DNA of 5,160 nt from Planctomycetota bacterium (GTDB lineage: Bacteria; Planctomycetota; Brocadiia; SM23-32): positions 1 to 5,160 of the forward strand of contig JAGXLK010000249.1 of NCBI GenBank assembly GCA_018334735.1. Reading direction: 5' to 3'. The notes under the pieces are model-generated. The model was not told the DNA's origin and did not search any database. It saw only the letters and a list, made by a program, of their open reading frames with translations. Below, piece by piece: positions 1-5,160 of the stretch. The translations under genes and the position numbers were made by a program. The stretch's first letter is position 1; every line of letters starts with the position of its first letter.

Positions 1-2
1 AA

Positions 3-599
3 CGTCTGAAGGGAGAAAAACTGGCCAGCTGGGGCAAGTCTTTTGGCCTGGGACAAAATACGGGCATAGATCTGCCCTATGAACGGGATGGTAATCTTCC
101 TACACCGCAGACTCTTTTCGGTCGTTTGAACCTCGCGATAGGTCAGGGCAAGATTCTCTGTACCCCGCTTCAGGTCGCCCGAGTCTATGCGACCATAGCG
201 AATGGTGGAGTTTTAATTCAGCCCCATCTGCTTGACCGTGTTACCGGACCAGAGGGCGAGCTCGTTCGCTATTTTGAGCCTGATATAAAAACCATTGACG
301 TGAAAGCTGAGACTCTGGAGGCTGTGAAACGGGGAATGTATCGAGTGACAAGTTCGACCGGGACCGCGCGTCATGCGGACCTGAGGCCATTTGGGGTCGC
401 AGGAAAAACCGGCACAGCCGAGATCGGGATTGCGGGGATCAATCACGCGTGGTTCGCGGGATTTGCACCTTACGAAGATCCAAAAATTGCCTTTGCCGTG
501 GTCAGTGAACGTAATCCGGGACACGGAGGTAGCCACGCCGCTCCTATTATTCGGCGGGTCCTGGAGAAGATCTGGCCTTCTATTAAAAAAATGCCTTGA
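3..599 (+). CDS. mrdA: Penicillin-binding protein 2 (peptidoglycan DD-transpeptidase), C-terminal part, 5' end outside window
   Basis: This is the last 198 residues of a class B penicillin-binding protein. The frame is open from the window edge to a TGA at 597-599, so the start lies upstream; the TTG at 126 is an internal Leu codon, not a start. Seen directly: a FGLGQNTGIDLP stretch near residues 14-25, LNLAIGQG (42-49), TPLQVARVYATIANGG further on, the third transpeptidase motif KTGT (fragment residues 135-138, nt 405-416), and HAWFAGFAP followed by a Gly/His-rich HGGSHAAPIIRRVLE close to the C-terminus. The order and spacing of these blocks are typical of PBP2, the elongation-specific transpeptidase that cross-links lateral-wall peptidoglycan in the periplasm together with RodA and MreBCD; they fit PBP2 better than the division enzyme FtsI. 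The catalytic SxxK and SxN motifs lie upstream and cannot be checked. The protein ends soon after the transpeptidase fold, with a short basic tail. No rodA follows directly. Family assignment is firm; the PBP2 subtype is slightly less so. Confidence 0.92.
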   Translation, partial: RLKGEKLASWGKSFGLGQNTGIDLPYERDGNLPTPQTLFGRLNLAIGQGKILCTPLQVARVYATIANGGVLIQPHLLDRVTGPEGELVRYFEPDIKTIDVKAETLEAVKRGMYRVTSSTGTARHADLRPFGVAGKTGTAEIGIAGINHAWFAGFAPYEDPKIAFAVVSERNPGHGGSHAAPIIRRVLEKIWPSIKKMP

Positions 600-674
600 A
601 ATCCGACGATGACATTAGGCGGCCGGTCGGTTAAACTAATATGGATTTTTGCAGAAAAGGACGTCTCCAAAAAT

Positions 675-680
675 GGAGGA
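675..680 (+). promoter_or_regulatory. Strong Shine-Dalgarno site that fixes the start of the 688-1143 gene
   Basis: GGAGGA lies 7 nt before the ATG at 688, close to ideal spacing. It decides between three in-frame starts. TTG at 649 has no ribosome-binding site. ATG at 673 overlaps this site, so it would hide it. ATG at 688 uses it properly. Confidence 0.75.
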
Positions 681-687
681 ACGGACA

Positions 688-1143
688 ATGCGTGCATTAA
701 AAGTGTGTCTCTGGATTATAGGCGTGTTGTATCTGCTGTCCGTCGTGGGGTTATTTCTTCCGATGAGCACTCTTGAGTCGCTCGCGCACGCGGTGGCAGA
801 AGGTGAAATTCCGCAATCTCCAGCCTTTGCATATGCGGTACGGGTTTTATCCGGCACTTTTGTGCTGATCGGTATCTTTTACATTATTCTTGCGCGGGAA
901 CCTGAACGATACCCTGTTCTTGTGCCGTTCTCCGGCGTAGGTTCGATAGCCATCGGACTTATATCGGGGGTCGCAGGGGGACTCGGCCAACTGCCTATGG
1001 CGTGGTTCCTGGGAGATTGCTTATCTCTCTCATGTTTTGGAGTTCTCATCCTAATTTTCTGGGGTATTTCCCAGAATAAGTCCCCGGAAGAACCGGAGCC
1101 CGTTGTCGAAGAAAGCGTCGATGAACCGGACCTGAGTTGTTAA
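688..1143 (+). CDS. Small four-helix integral membrane protein of unknown function with acidic C-terminal tail
   Basis: A 151-residue protein that I cannot assign to a named family. Hydrophobic segments lie at about residues 5-25, 47-69, 77-98 and 105-127, giving a predicted four-helix inner-membrane protein. A short polar loop (REPERYP, about 70-76) separates helices 2 and 3. Helix 3 is Gly-rich. After helix 4 comes a 24-residue tail with eight Asp/Glu and several Pro, probably disordered. There is no cleavable signal peptide beyond helix 1 and no catalytic motif. The overall look (Arg-Leu-Ser-Gly in helix 2, a charged turn, then a Gly-rich helix) loosely recalls small DUF-type four-helix membrane proteins, but I would not name one. 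The ATG at 688 is chosen because GGAGGA sits 7 nt upstream. The gene starts 88 nt after mrdA on the same strand with no clear terminator between, so co-transcription is possible. It converges on recJ. Confidence 0.8.
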   Translation: MRALKVCLWIIGVLYLLSVVGLFLPMSTLESLAHAVAEGEIPQSPAFAYAVRVLSGTFVLIGIFYIILAREPERYPVLVPFSGVGSIAIGLISGVAGGLGQLPMAWFLGDCLSLSCFGVLILIFWGISQNKSPEEPEPVVEESVDEPDLSC

Positions 1144-1154
1144 ACAGGTTTTTT
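1130..1154 (+). terminator. Possible weak intrinsic terminator at the end of the membrane-protein gene
   Basis: A 5-bp stem ACCTG (1130-1134) / CAGGT (1145-1149) encloses a 10-nt loop containing the TAA stop codon, and a run of six T (1149-1154) follows directly. The stem is short and overlaps the coding end, so termination may be poor. A competing fold pairs CCGGA (1126-1130) with TCCGG (1154-1158), with the T-run bulged out. Confidence 0.35.
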
Positions 1155-1231
1155 CCGGGACCGGTGGCACTCAAAGAAATTGCGGGTGTGCTGATTGTTG
1201 GGCTGATCAATCACCGTTTTGCCCGTCCTCG

Positions 1232-1394
1232 TGGTCCATGACACTTGATTTTTGGGGTAGAAGGGAGAGATTGCCGCGTCGCCCAAACAGCGGGCTCCTC
1301 GCAATGACGTTCTAAACGTGTTCTTGGTCATTGCGAGTGGAGCGAAGCAATCTCGTCGTTTGCCGGAACCCATAAATTCAATTGTCACGGACCA
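1232..1394. repeat. 163-bp fold-back (MITE-like) repeat element between convergent genes
   Basis: Outer arms 1232-1257 and 1369-1394 are inverted copies of each other, matching at 21 of 26 positions by hand alignment (TGGTCCaTGACA on the left against TGGTCCgTGACA on the complement of the right). Inside them lies a second set of inverted repeats at 1267-1354 (listed separately). The whole stretch could fold into one long imperfect hairpin with arms of about 70-77 nt. It contains no transposase gene. I see no convincing target-site duplication at its ends, and weaker similarity may extend the arms outward by some 10-15 nt, so the boundaries are approximate. The element occupies most of the 300-nt gap between the 688-1143 gene and recJ, where it could act as a bidirectional transcription barrier. 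Non-autonomous mobile origin is an inference from the symmetry and from the dispersed nature of its core. Confidence 0.6.
1267..1354. repeat. Core: two inverted half-copies of a dispersed GTCATTGCGAG / GCAATCTC repeat
   Basis: GAGATTGC (1267-1274) pairs with GCAATCTC (1347-1354), and CTCGCAATGAC (1298-1308) pairs exactly with GTCATTGCGAG (1327-1337), across an 18-nt centre. Each half therefore runs from GAGATTGC to CGCAATGAC or the reverse. The left half carries about 14 extra bases, including a small GCCC...GGGC stem (1281-1295). Sequences of this type are, from general knowledge, scattered in many copies through several bacterial genomes. When wrongly translated they yield peptides containing RRDCFAPLAMT, which is exactly what the minus strand gives here. 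That is why the open frame on this strand is not annotated as a gene. Confidence 0.75.
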
Positions 1395-1443
1395 ATAGCA
1401 GGGTTTCCCGTATCCTGGTGTCATTCAGAAACGGCCAGTTTTT

Positions 1444-3225
1444 CTAAGCAGTTGTATCCGTTTTGCCGCCTCTGACCTCGACCAATTCCTGGTCGGCCCA
1501 CTGGATATCTTCGGCACGTAGCTCAACATTGACGTGCCCATTGAAGCTGTTGATTATCGGTTCGAAGGCGAGACAAAAAGGTTCATCGCTTCTTTCCTGA
1601 AGAGGTTTGAGCCAGTCGGCTTTTCTAAAAGCGATGACTTTAAGGGTTGCGTCGTTTTGGCGAACCTTAAAAGATAAATGATTGCGGTGACTTCCAACAA
1701 GTTTAGGATTGCCCACCACTTTCAAATCGGTTGCGGCGAAGAGCGGGTCAGGATTGCCTTCTCCAAAAGGGGAGAGAACTTTGAATTCTTCCACCGCGGG
1801 GCGAGTTAATTGTTGAAGACCAATTTCCCCCTCGAGTTCCAGCTGCGGGATGGGCGGCTCGTCGCCGAGTTTCTTCCGGGCCAGAGCGTTCATCTTCTCC
1901 CTGAAGGTATCGAGTTTTTCCAGCGGTAGGGTGAGACCGGCGGCGCCCTCATGGCCACCGAAACGCACCAGAAGCTCTTCGCAGTCGGCAATTGCGTTAA
2001 AAAGATGAAAGCCAGGTATACTGCGGGCGCTACCTCGAGCCAGATCTTCTTCTTCGTGGAAGACAAACGTTGGCCGCCAGAAACGTTCGGCCAGACGTGA
2101 GGCAACCAACCCCACCACGCCCGGATGCCATTCTTCGCTCGATAGCATGAGGCACCCGATTTGTTCAGGGTCATACTGTGCTTCGACTAACTCCTGAGCT
2201 TGTTCAGTGGCAAGACGCTGGATGCTCTGACGTTTTCTATTTTGTTTTTGCAAATGTTCAGCTGTTTCGCTGGCTTCACGCGGGTTATCGGTCACAAACA
2301 TATCCACCGCAGCCCGGGCATCGGCGACGCGGCCTGCTGCATTGAGGCGCGGGGCAAGCTGGAAACCTATGTGGTAAGTCGTCAAATTTGATTTGCCGGC
2401 AATCCTTGCCACTTCCATAAGGGCTTGAAGTCCCGGAATTCGTGACTGCGGAAGAATGCGAAGGCCAAAACGGGTGAGTATACGGTTTTCATCGACAAGA
2501 GGTACGATGTCGGCAACCGTTCCAATTGCCACAAGAGGCAGCATTTCCATCAAATGTTCCCGGTAATCTTCGGGCATGGTTCCCCCGCCGGCGAGACGTT
2601 GCCCAAGAGCCCAGATGAGTTTATATGCGACTCCAACCCCTGCCAGACCTTCGTAACCGAATTCACATTGCCCAAGATGAGGATTGAGTATAGCACGGGC
2701 GTTCGGAAGCTCCCCTTTTAGTTCGTGGTGATCTGTGATAATTAGATCGAGACCGAACTCGCTGGCTTTTTTGGCTTCTTTACGTGCTGATATGCCACAA
2801 TCGACGGTCACGACAACATCAGTGCCGCTGGATTTTATCTCCGATAACGCATCACAGTTGAGACCGTAGCCTTCTTCAAGTCGCCGGGGGATATAATAGT
2901 CTACTTCAGCGCCCAGGATTTTAAGAGACCGCACAAGAATTGCCGTCGCACAGATACCGTCCGCATCGTAATCACCATAAACGGTGACTTGCTTCCCCTC
3001 TTTCGCGGCGGAGAACAAAAAATCAGCTGCTTCTTTCAAAGCTTCGTGGTCGCGGGGATCGCGCAAGTTGTGGAGTGATGGTTCAAGAAAAGCGCGTGCG
3101 TCTGAGAATTCTGTAAGCCCCCGATTAACCAGCAAACGAGCCGTCACTGGAGAGACACGAAGGCGGTCCTGAAGTTGACGAACCAAGGCGAGATCCGGGG
3201 CCGGGAATATCCATTTGCGTTCCAT
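1444..3225 (-). CDS. recJ: Single-stranded-DNA-specific 5'-3' exonuclease RecJ
   Basis: A complete 593-residue protein, usual length for bacterial RecJ. It degrades single-stranded DNA 5' to 3' in the cytoplasm with Mn2+/Mg2+, acting in RecF-pathway recombination, mismatch repair and processing of stalled forks. The DHH-phosphoesterase motifs are all present: DYDADG (residues 85-90), VDCG (141-144), TDHH (164-167) and GTVADIVPL (235-243), followed by LAPRLNAAGR (290-299), the connecting-helix region, SEEWHPGVVGLVASRL (363-378) and GSARSIPGFHL (398-408). The DHHA1 signature GGHEGAAG is at 423-430. An OB-fold-like C-terminal domain with LSPFGEGNPDPLF (484-496) runs to about 580. No key residue appears missing. 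The ATG at 3225 is the first possible start after an in-frame upstream TGA, and MERKWIF suits the family N-terminus. AAGG ends only 2 nt before the ATG, too close for normal use. The gene converges on the 688-1143 gene and diverges from the VWA gene, so it is probably monocistronic within this window. Confidence 0.98.
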   Translation of the reverse strand: MERKWIFPAPDLALVRQLQDRLRVSPVTARLLVNRGLTEFSDARAFLEPSLHNLRDPRDHEALKEAADFLFSAAKEGKQVTVYGDYDADGICATAILVRSLKILGAEVDYYIPRRLEEGYGLNCDALSEIKSSGTDVVVTVDCGISARKEAKKASEFGLDLIITDHHELKGELPNARAILNPHLGQCEFGYEGLAGVGVAYKLIWALGQRLAGGGTMPEDYREHLMEMLPLVAIGTVADIVPLVDENRILTRFGLRILPQSRIPGLQALMEVARIAGKSNLTTYHIGFQLAPRLNAAGRVADARAAVDMFVTDNPREASETAEHLQKQNRKRQSIQRLATEQAQELVEAQYDPEQIGCLMLSSEEWHPGVVGLVASRLAERFWRPTFVFHEEEDLARGSARSIPGFHLFNAIADCEELLVRFGGHEGAAGLTLPLEKLDTFREKMNALARKKLGDEPPIPQLELEGEIGLQQLTRPAVEEFKVLSPFGEGNPDPLFAATDLKVVGNPKLVGSHRNHLSFKVRQNDATLKVIAFRKADWLKPLQERSDEPFCLAFEPIINSFNGHVNVELRAEDIQWADQELVEVRGGKTDTTA

Positions 3226-3234
3226 AGCCTTTTC

Positions 3235-3263
3235 AGTATATCGGGCTCACTGTCCTCAGGCAA
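3235..3263 (-). promoter_or_regulatory. Sigma-70-type promoter for recJ, almost abutting its start codon
   Basis: On the minus strand TTGCCT (-35, 3263-3258; 4 of 6 consensus) is followed after exactly 17 nt by TATACT (-10, 3240-3235; 5 of 6). Transcription would start about 7 nt downstream, near 3226-3229, only 1-4 nt before the ATG at 3225. This predicts a leaderless or nearly leaderless transcript. The match is good by eye, but no start site has been measured and a further upstream promoter is not excluded. Confidence 0.5.
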
Positions 3264-3668
3264 GGGGCGCCTGAAATTCTTCATTTTGGGCCCTGAAAAT
3301 GCTGTCGAGACCGCTTGTGCCGGCCGGGAAAATACGACATCGCTTTGCCTGTTCGCGGGGTGGACAGCGCGTTTCCCAGCGAACACTGAAATATCTCTAC
3401 AACTATTGACTGCGTCCATAAATATTTGCTTGGCATCGGCTTCAGAATGCAGGCCTCAAAGCGGGTTATGAATCCAACGTAAGTTGGATGTTGTTTATCT
3501 GTTCTCTGGTGCCCAATCTCGTCGTTCTGCTGATCCAGTAGAGACATTACTCCGGCAGCTACGCCGATTTGTAATGATACTTGAATTTGACTGGCTGATG
3601 CTGACGCGCGCCAATGTGGTTCAACGGTAACATGCCAGCGAGAGACGCTTTCCGCCGGAAGGTTTGTC
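3264..3668. other. Divergent intergenic stretch with no convincing gene
   Basis: This stretch makes up most of the 534-nt space between recJ and the VWA gene. Two short minus-strand frames (starts at 3547 and 3419) and one plus-strand frame run through it, but their products are low-complexity or basic, match nothing I know, and two of them run into or over recJ; their starts lack properly spaced ribosome-binding sites. Visible structure: an imperfect dyad ATTTT-GGGCCC-TGAAAAT (3283-3300) just upstream of the recJ -35 box, CCGGCCGG near 3320-3330, a perfect hairpin at 3472-3489, and a tRNA-like D-arm string near 3614-3633 that is not a tRNA. It could hold regulatory sites, a small RNA, or remnants of a lost gene. 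Confidence 0.5.
3472..3489. repeat. Perfect 7-bp inverted repeat with GTAA loop
   Basis: ATCCAAC (3472-3478) and GTTGGAT (3483-3489) are exact reverse complements around GTAA. As a plus-strand RNA this is a 7-bp stem closed by GUAA, a member of the stable GNRA tetraloop class. It is followed by a broken T-rich stretch (TGTTGTTTATCTGTT) rather than a clean U-run, so a terminator is possible but unproven. As DNA it could equally be an operator palindrome. It sits near the middle of the intergenic region, well away from both promoters. Confidence 0.5.
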
Positions 3669-3669
3669 T
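3643..3669. promoter_or_regulatory. Imperfect dyad overlapping the -35 area of the rightward promoter
   Basis: TTCCG (3650-3654) and CGGAA (3656-3660) flank a single C, and AGAC (3643-3646) / GTCT (3666-3669) form outer arms of unequal spacing. It covers the expected -35 position of the promoter below, where an operator would be effective. Short palindromes of this kind occur by chance, so this is only a candidate. Confidence 0.22.
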
Positions 3670-3677
3670 GTTATAGT
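3669..3677 (+). promoter_or_regulatory. Extended -10 promoter for the VWA-domain gene
   Basis: TGTTATAGT holds a TATAGT hexamer (3672-3677; 5 of 6 to consensus) directly preceded by TGN, the extended -10 element. The -35 position 17 nt upstream (TTTCCG, 3649-3654) matches only 3 of 6, which is tolerable for extended -10 promoters. The predicted start near 3684 leaves an untranslated leader of about 75 nt before the ATG at 3760. Confidence 0.4.
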
Positions 3678-3759
3678 GCTGATACAAAGGAGCGGAAATC
3701 GCCTCTTAAATCACCCGGACCGGGCTCTGCGAACGCTCAAGCCTTTAGTGAAACATACA

Positions 3760-5160
3760 ATGCCCGTTCATGAGACATCGAAGATCGTTCTGCGAGGATT
3801 TTCCTGGCCCACGTTGTTCCTGCTGATACTTATTTTTTTATGCATCATGGTGTTGACCTGGCGTGCCGTAGCCCATGGGGGGAGCCGTGCGTGGGCAGCG
3901 GTTCTTGTTCTGCTCCGCGGAGTGGCATTGGTTGCTTTATGCCTGGCAATTTTGCAGCCGGAAATTGTCAGGAGAAAAACTGAGATCCTTCGAAGCGAGA
4001 TCATTGTTCTTCACGATGGCAGCATGAGCATGAATTTGCCTTCGGGGGCGGATGCGCTCAGCCGTCAGGAAACCGTCCAAAAAGCCTTCGTGGCGCAGCC
4101 GGATTTCCTGGATAATATTCGACGCGATTTCAACGTCAAATTTCTGGAATTTGGCGACAAAGTTCTGGAAGGCAGCGAGGATATGTTGCTTCGAGCCGAG
4201 GGTGGCAAAATGCCCCGAACGGATCTAAAAAAGGCTTTAAAAACCGTGCTGGATGATCATGCGAGCGATGCGTTGGAAGGGGTAATTCTCGTGAGCGACG
4301 GGGCCGATACGGAATTGAGCTCTTTGCCTCAGCAAAGACATTACACTCTCGATGGAGAGCTTGAAAGACTGGGCATTCCTGTTTTTACTTTGTGTCCCGT
4401 GGATGGGACCGCCCTTTCTGATATTGCACTCTCGGGAATTCGGTGTTCCCGACTTGCTTTTGTGCGTTCACGATGGAAGGCTGATGTGCAAATTTCCACT
4501 AATGGACTCTCAAGTGGCCGCTGCCACGTTGTTCTGCGCCGAAGGGGCAATATTGTTGATATTGCACAACTGAATTTGCGCAAAAACAAGACGCGCTATG
4601 AAGTAAGTCTATCCTTCGTGCCCAATAAGACAGGACGGACACTTCTTTCTTTCGAGGTTCAACCGCACCCTGATGAAACATACCACCCTAACAACCGTCT
4701 GGGAGTTTCCTTGAATACTGTCCGAGATAAAATACGTGTGTTACAGGTTGGCGGGCGGCCCAGCTGGGATGTTCGTTTCCTGCGCCGTTTCTTAAAGCAG
4801 ATTCCGACCGTTGATTTAGTTTCTTTTTTCATCCTGAGAGATCAAAGTGATAGACCTGAGCCCAGGGGCTCTGTGCGTGGAAGCTATGTAAATCTCATTC
4901 CGTTTCCGACGGAGGAATTATTTACGCGTGAACTGAGAACATTTGATATCATCATTTTTCAGAATTTCGACTATCGGATTTTTCTCGGCTATCGGGTCGA
5001 TTTCCCGAGCTATCTTGAGAACATTTGTGAACATGTACTGAAACGCGGGGCAGGGTTTATTATGATCGGCGGGAATCAAAGCTTTGATCGCGGGCCGTAC
5101 GCGGGGACGGAAATAGCACAAATACTCCCCGTCGATTTGAAAAAAGGTCAGGGAGTCCCC
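3760..5160 (+). CDS. Membrane-anchored VWA-domain protein with glutamine-amidotransferase-like region, 3' end outside window
   Basis: 467 residues are visible and the frame is still open at the window end. Two hydrophobic segments (about 15-34 and 45-66) anchor the N-terminus in the inner membrane. A von Willebrand factor A domain follows (about 80-215) with a complete metal-ion-dependent adhesion site: DGSMS (86-90), Thr154 in RTDLKKAL, and Asp180 in LVSDGADT. Residues about 220-320 look like a beta-rich linker domain. From 325, VLQVGGRPSWDVRFLRRFL and later GAGFIMIGGNQSFDRGPYAG then ILPV (to about 457) match the class-I glutamine-amidotransferase-like domain of large VWA membrane proteins, which usually lacks the catalytic Cys; whether it does here cannot be seen. 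Relatives are often 700-900 residues and sit beside MoxR ATPase, DUF58 and BatA-type genes; their role is unsettled. ATG 3760 is preferred, though no clear Shine-Dalgarno precedes it. GTG 3748 is an alternative, with an in-frame stop at 3628. Membrane topology is uncertain. Confidence 0.88.
   Translation, partial: MPVHETSKIVLRGFSWPTLFLLILIFLCIMVLTWRAVAHGGSRAWAAVLVLLRGVALVALCLAILQPEIVRRKTEILRSEIIVLHDGSMSMNLPSGADALSRQETVQKAFVAQPDFLDNIRRDFNVKFLEFGDKVLEGSEDMLLRAEGGKMPRTDLKKALKTVLDDHASDALEGVILVSDGADTELSSLPQQRHYTLDGELERLGIPVFTLCPVDGTALSDIALSGIRCSRLAFVRSRWKADVQISTNGLSSGRCHVVLRRRGNIVDIAQLNLRKNKTRYEVSLSFVPNKTGRTLLSFEVQPHPDETYHPNNRLGVSLNTVRDKIRVLQVGGRPSWDVRFLRRFLKQIPTVDLVSFFILRDQSDRPEPRGSVRGSYVNLIPFPTEELFTRELRTFDIIIFQNFDYRIFLGYRVDFPSYLENICEHVLKRGAGFIMIGGNQSFDRGPYAGTEIAQILPVDLKKGQGVP

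Noticed and set aside
600..640. Possible terminator after mrdA (CCGAC 603-607 / GTCGG 626-630)
   Set aside because: The stem is only 5 bp with an 18-nt loop, and no T-run follows.
1140..1424. Minus-strand open frame of 94 codons in the gap before recJ
   Set aside because: Its translation contains RRDCFAPLAMT, the hallmark of a mistranslated dispersed repeat. It coincides with the inverted-repeat element and has no ribosome-binding site.
1427..1445. AGAAAC-GGCCA-GTTTTTCT hairpin at the recJ 3' end as a plus-strand terminator
   Set aside because: The stem is only four to six mostly A-T pairs with a short, interrupted T-run, and it overlaps the recJ stop codon. Too weak to annotate.
3144..3419. 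Minus-strand open frame of 91 codons overlapping the recJ start
   Set aside because: It overlaps the recJ 5' end and promoter in another frame, has no ribosome-binding site, and its last part is a shadow of recJ coding sequence.
3281..3547. Minus-strand open frame of 88 codons upstream of recJ
   Set aside because: GGAG lies only 2 nt before its ATG, the product is basic and resembles no family I know, and it runs through the hairpin at 3472-3489. Probably chance.
3612..3684. tRNA-like string GTGGTTCAACGGTAACATG
   Set aside because: It resembles a tRNA A-box/D-arm, but no GGTTCRA T-arm, no acceptor stem pairing and no convincing anticodon arm follow at the right distances.
4341..4681. Short frames on both strands inside the VWA gene
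   Set aside because: They are out-of-frame shadows of a long coding region with clear VWA motifs, and none has independent support.
1..5160. A new defence, CRISPR, retron or phage-like system
   Set aside because: There are no regularly spaced repeats, reverse transcriptase, integrase, transposase, nuclease-toxin pair or similar genes. RecJ here is the ordinary housekeeping form, and all four genes are plausible chromosomal genes.

Overview
The window looks like ordinary bacterial chromosome of roughly 50% GC. It holds four protein-coding genes, two of them cut by the window edges. RecJ, a PBP2-type transpeptidase and the dispersed GTCATTGCGAG/GCAATCTC repeat fit a Gram-negative bacterium. 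The repeat family, together with the base composition, makes me think of a Desulfobacterota (former Deltaproteobacteria) genome. That is an inference from memory, not something a single gene here proves.

Layout. Positions 3-599 (+) are the C-terminal end of penicillin-binding protein 2 (mrdA), carrying the KTGT active-site motif. After an 88-nt gap comes a 151-residue four-helix membrane protein of unknown function (688-1143, +) with a strong ribosome-binding site. The 300-nt stretch 1144-1443 lies between convergent genes. It holds a possible weak terminator and a 163-bp fold-back repeat built from two half-copies of a dispersed repeat. Positions 1444-3225 (-) are a complete recJ exonuclease gene with all DHH and DHHA1 motifs. 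Its best promoter lies so close to the ATG that a leaderless or nearly leaderless mRNA is predicted. The 534-nt divergent intergenic stretch 3226-3759 has no convincing gene. It does hold the recJ promoter, a perfect 7-bp hairpin with a GUAA loop, and an extended -10 promoter facing right. From 3760 (+) to the window end runs a large membrane-anchored protein with a von Willebrand factor A domain (complete MIDAS) followed by the start of a glutamine-amidotransferase-like domain. Its 3' end is outside the window.

The genes do not form one pathway. PBP2 builds lateral-wall peptidoglycan, RecJ acts in DNA recombination and repair, and the VWA protein resembles members of MoxR/Bat-type loci whose function is poorly known. 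No CRISPR array, phage gene, transposase, toxin-antitoxin pair or recognisable defence system is visible. The items most worth a second look are the recJ promoter/start arrangement, the fold-back repeat, the long divergent intergenic region, and the VWA gene starting its own transcript without the usual MoxR/DUF58/BatA genes upstream.
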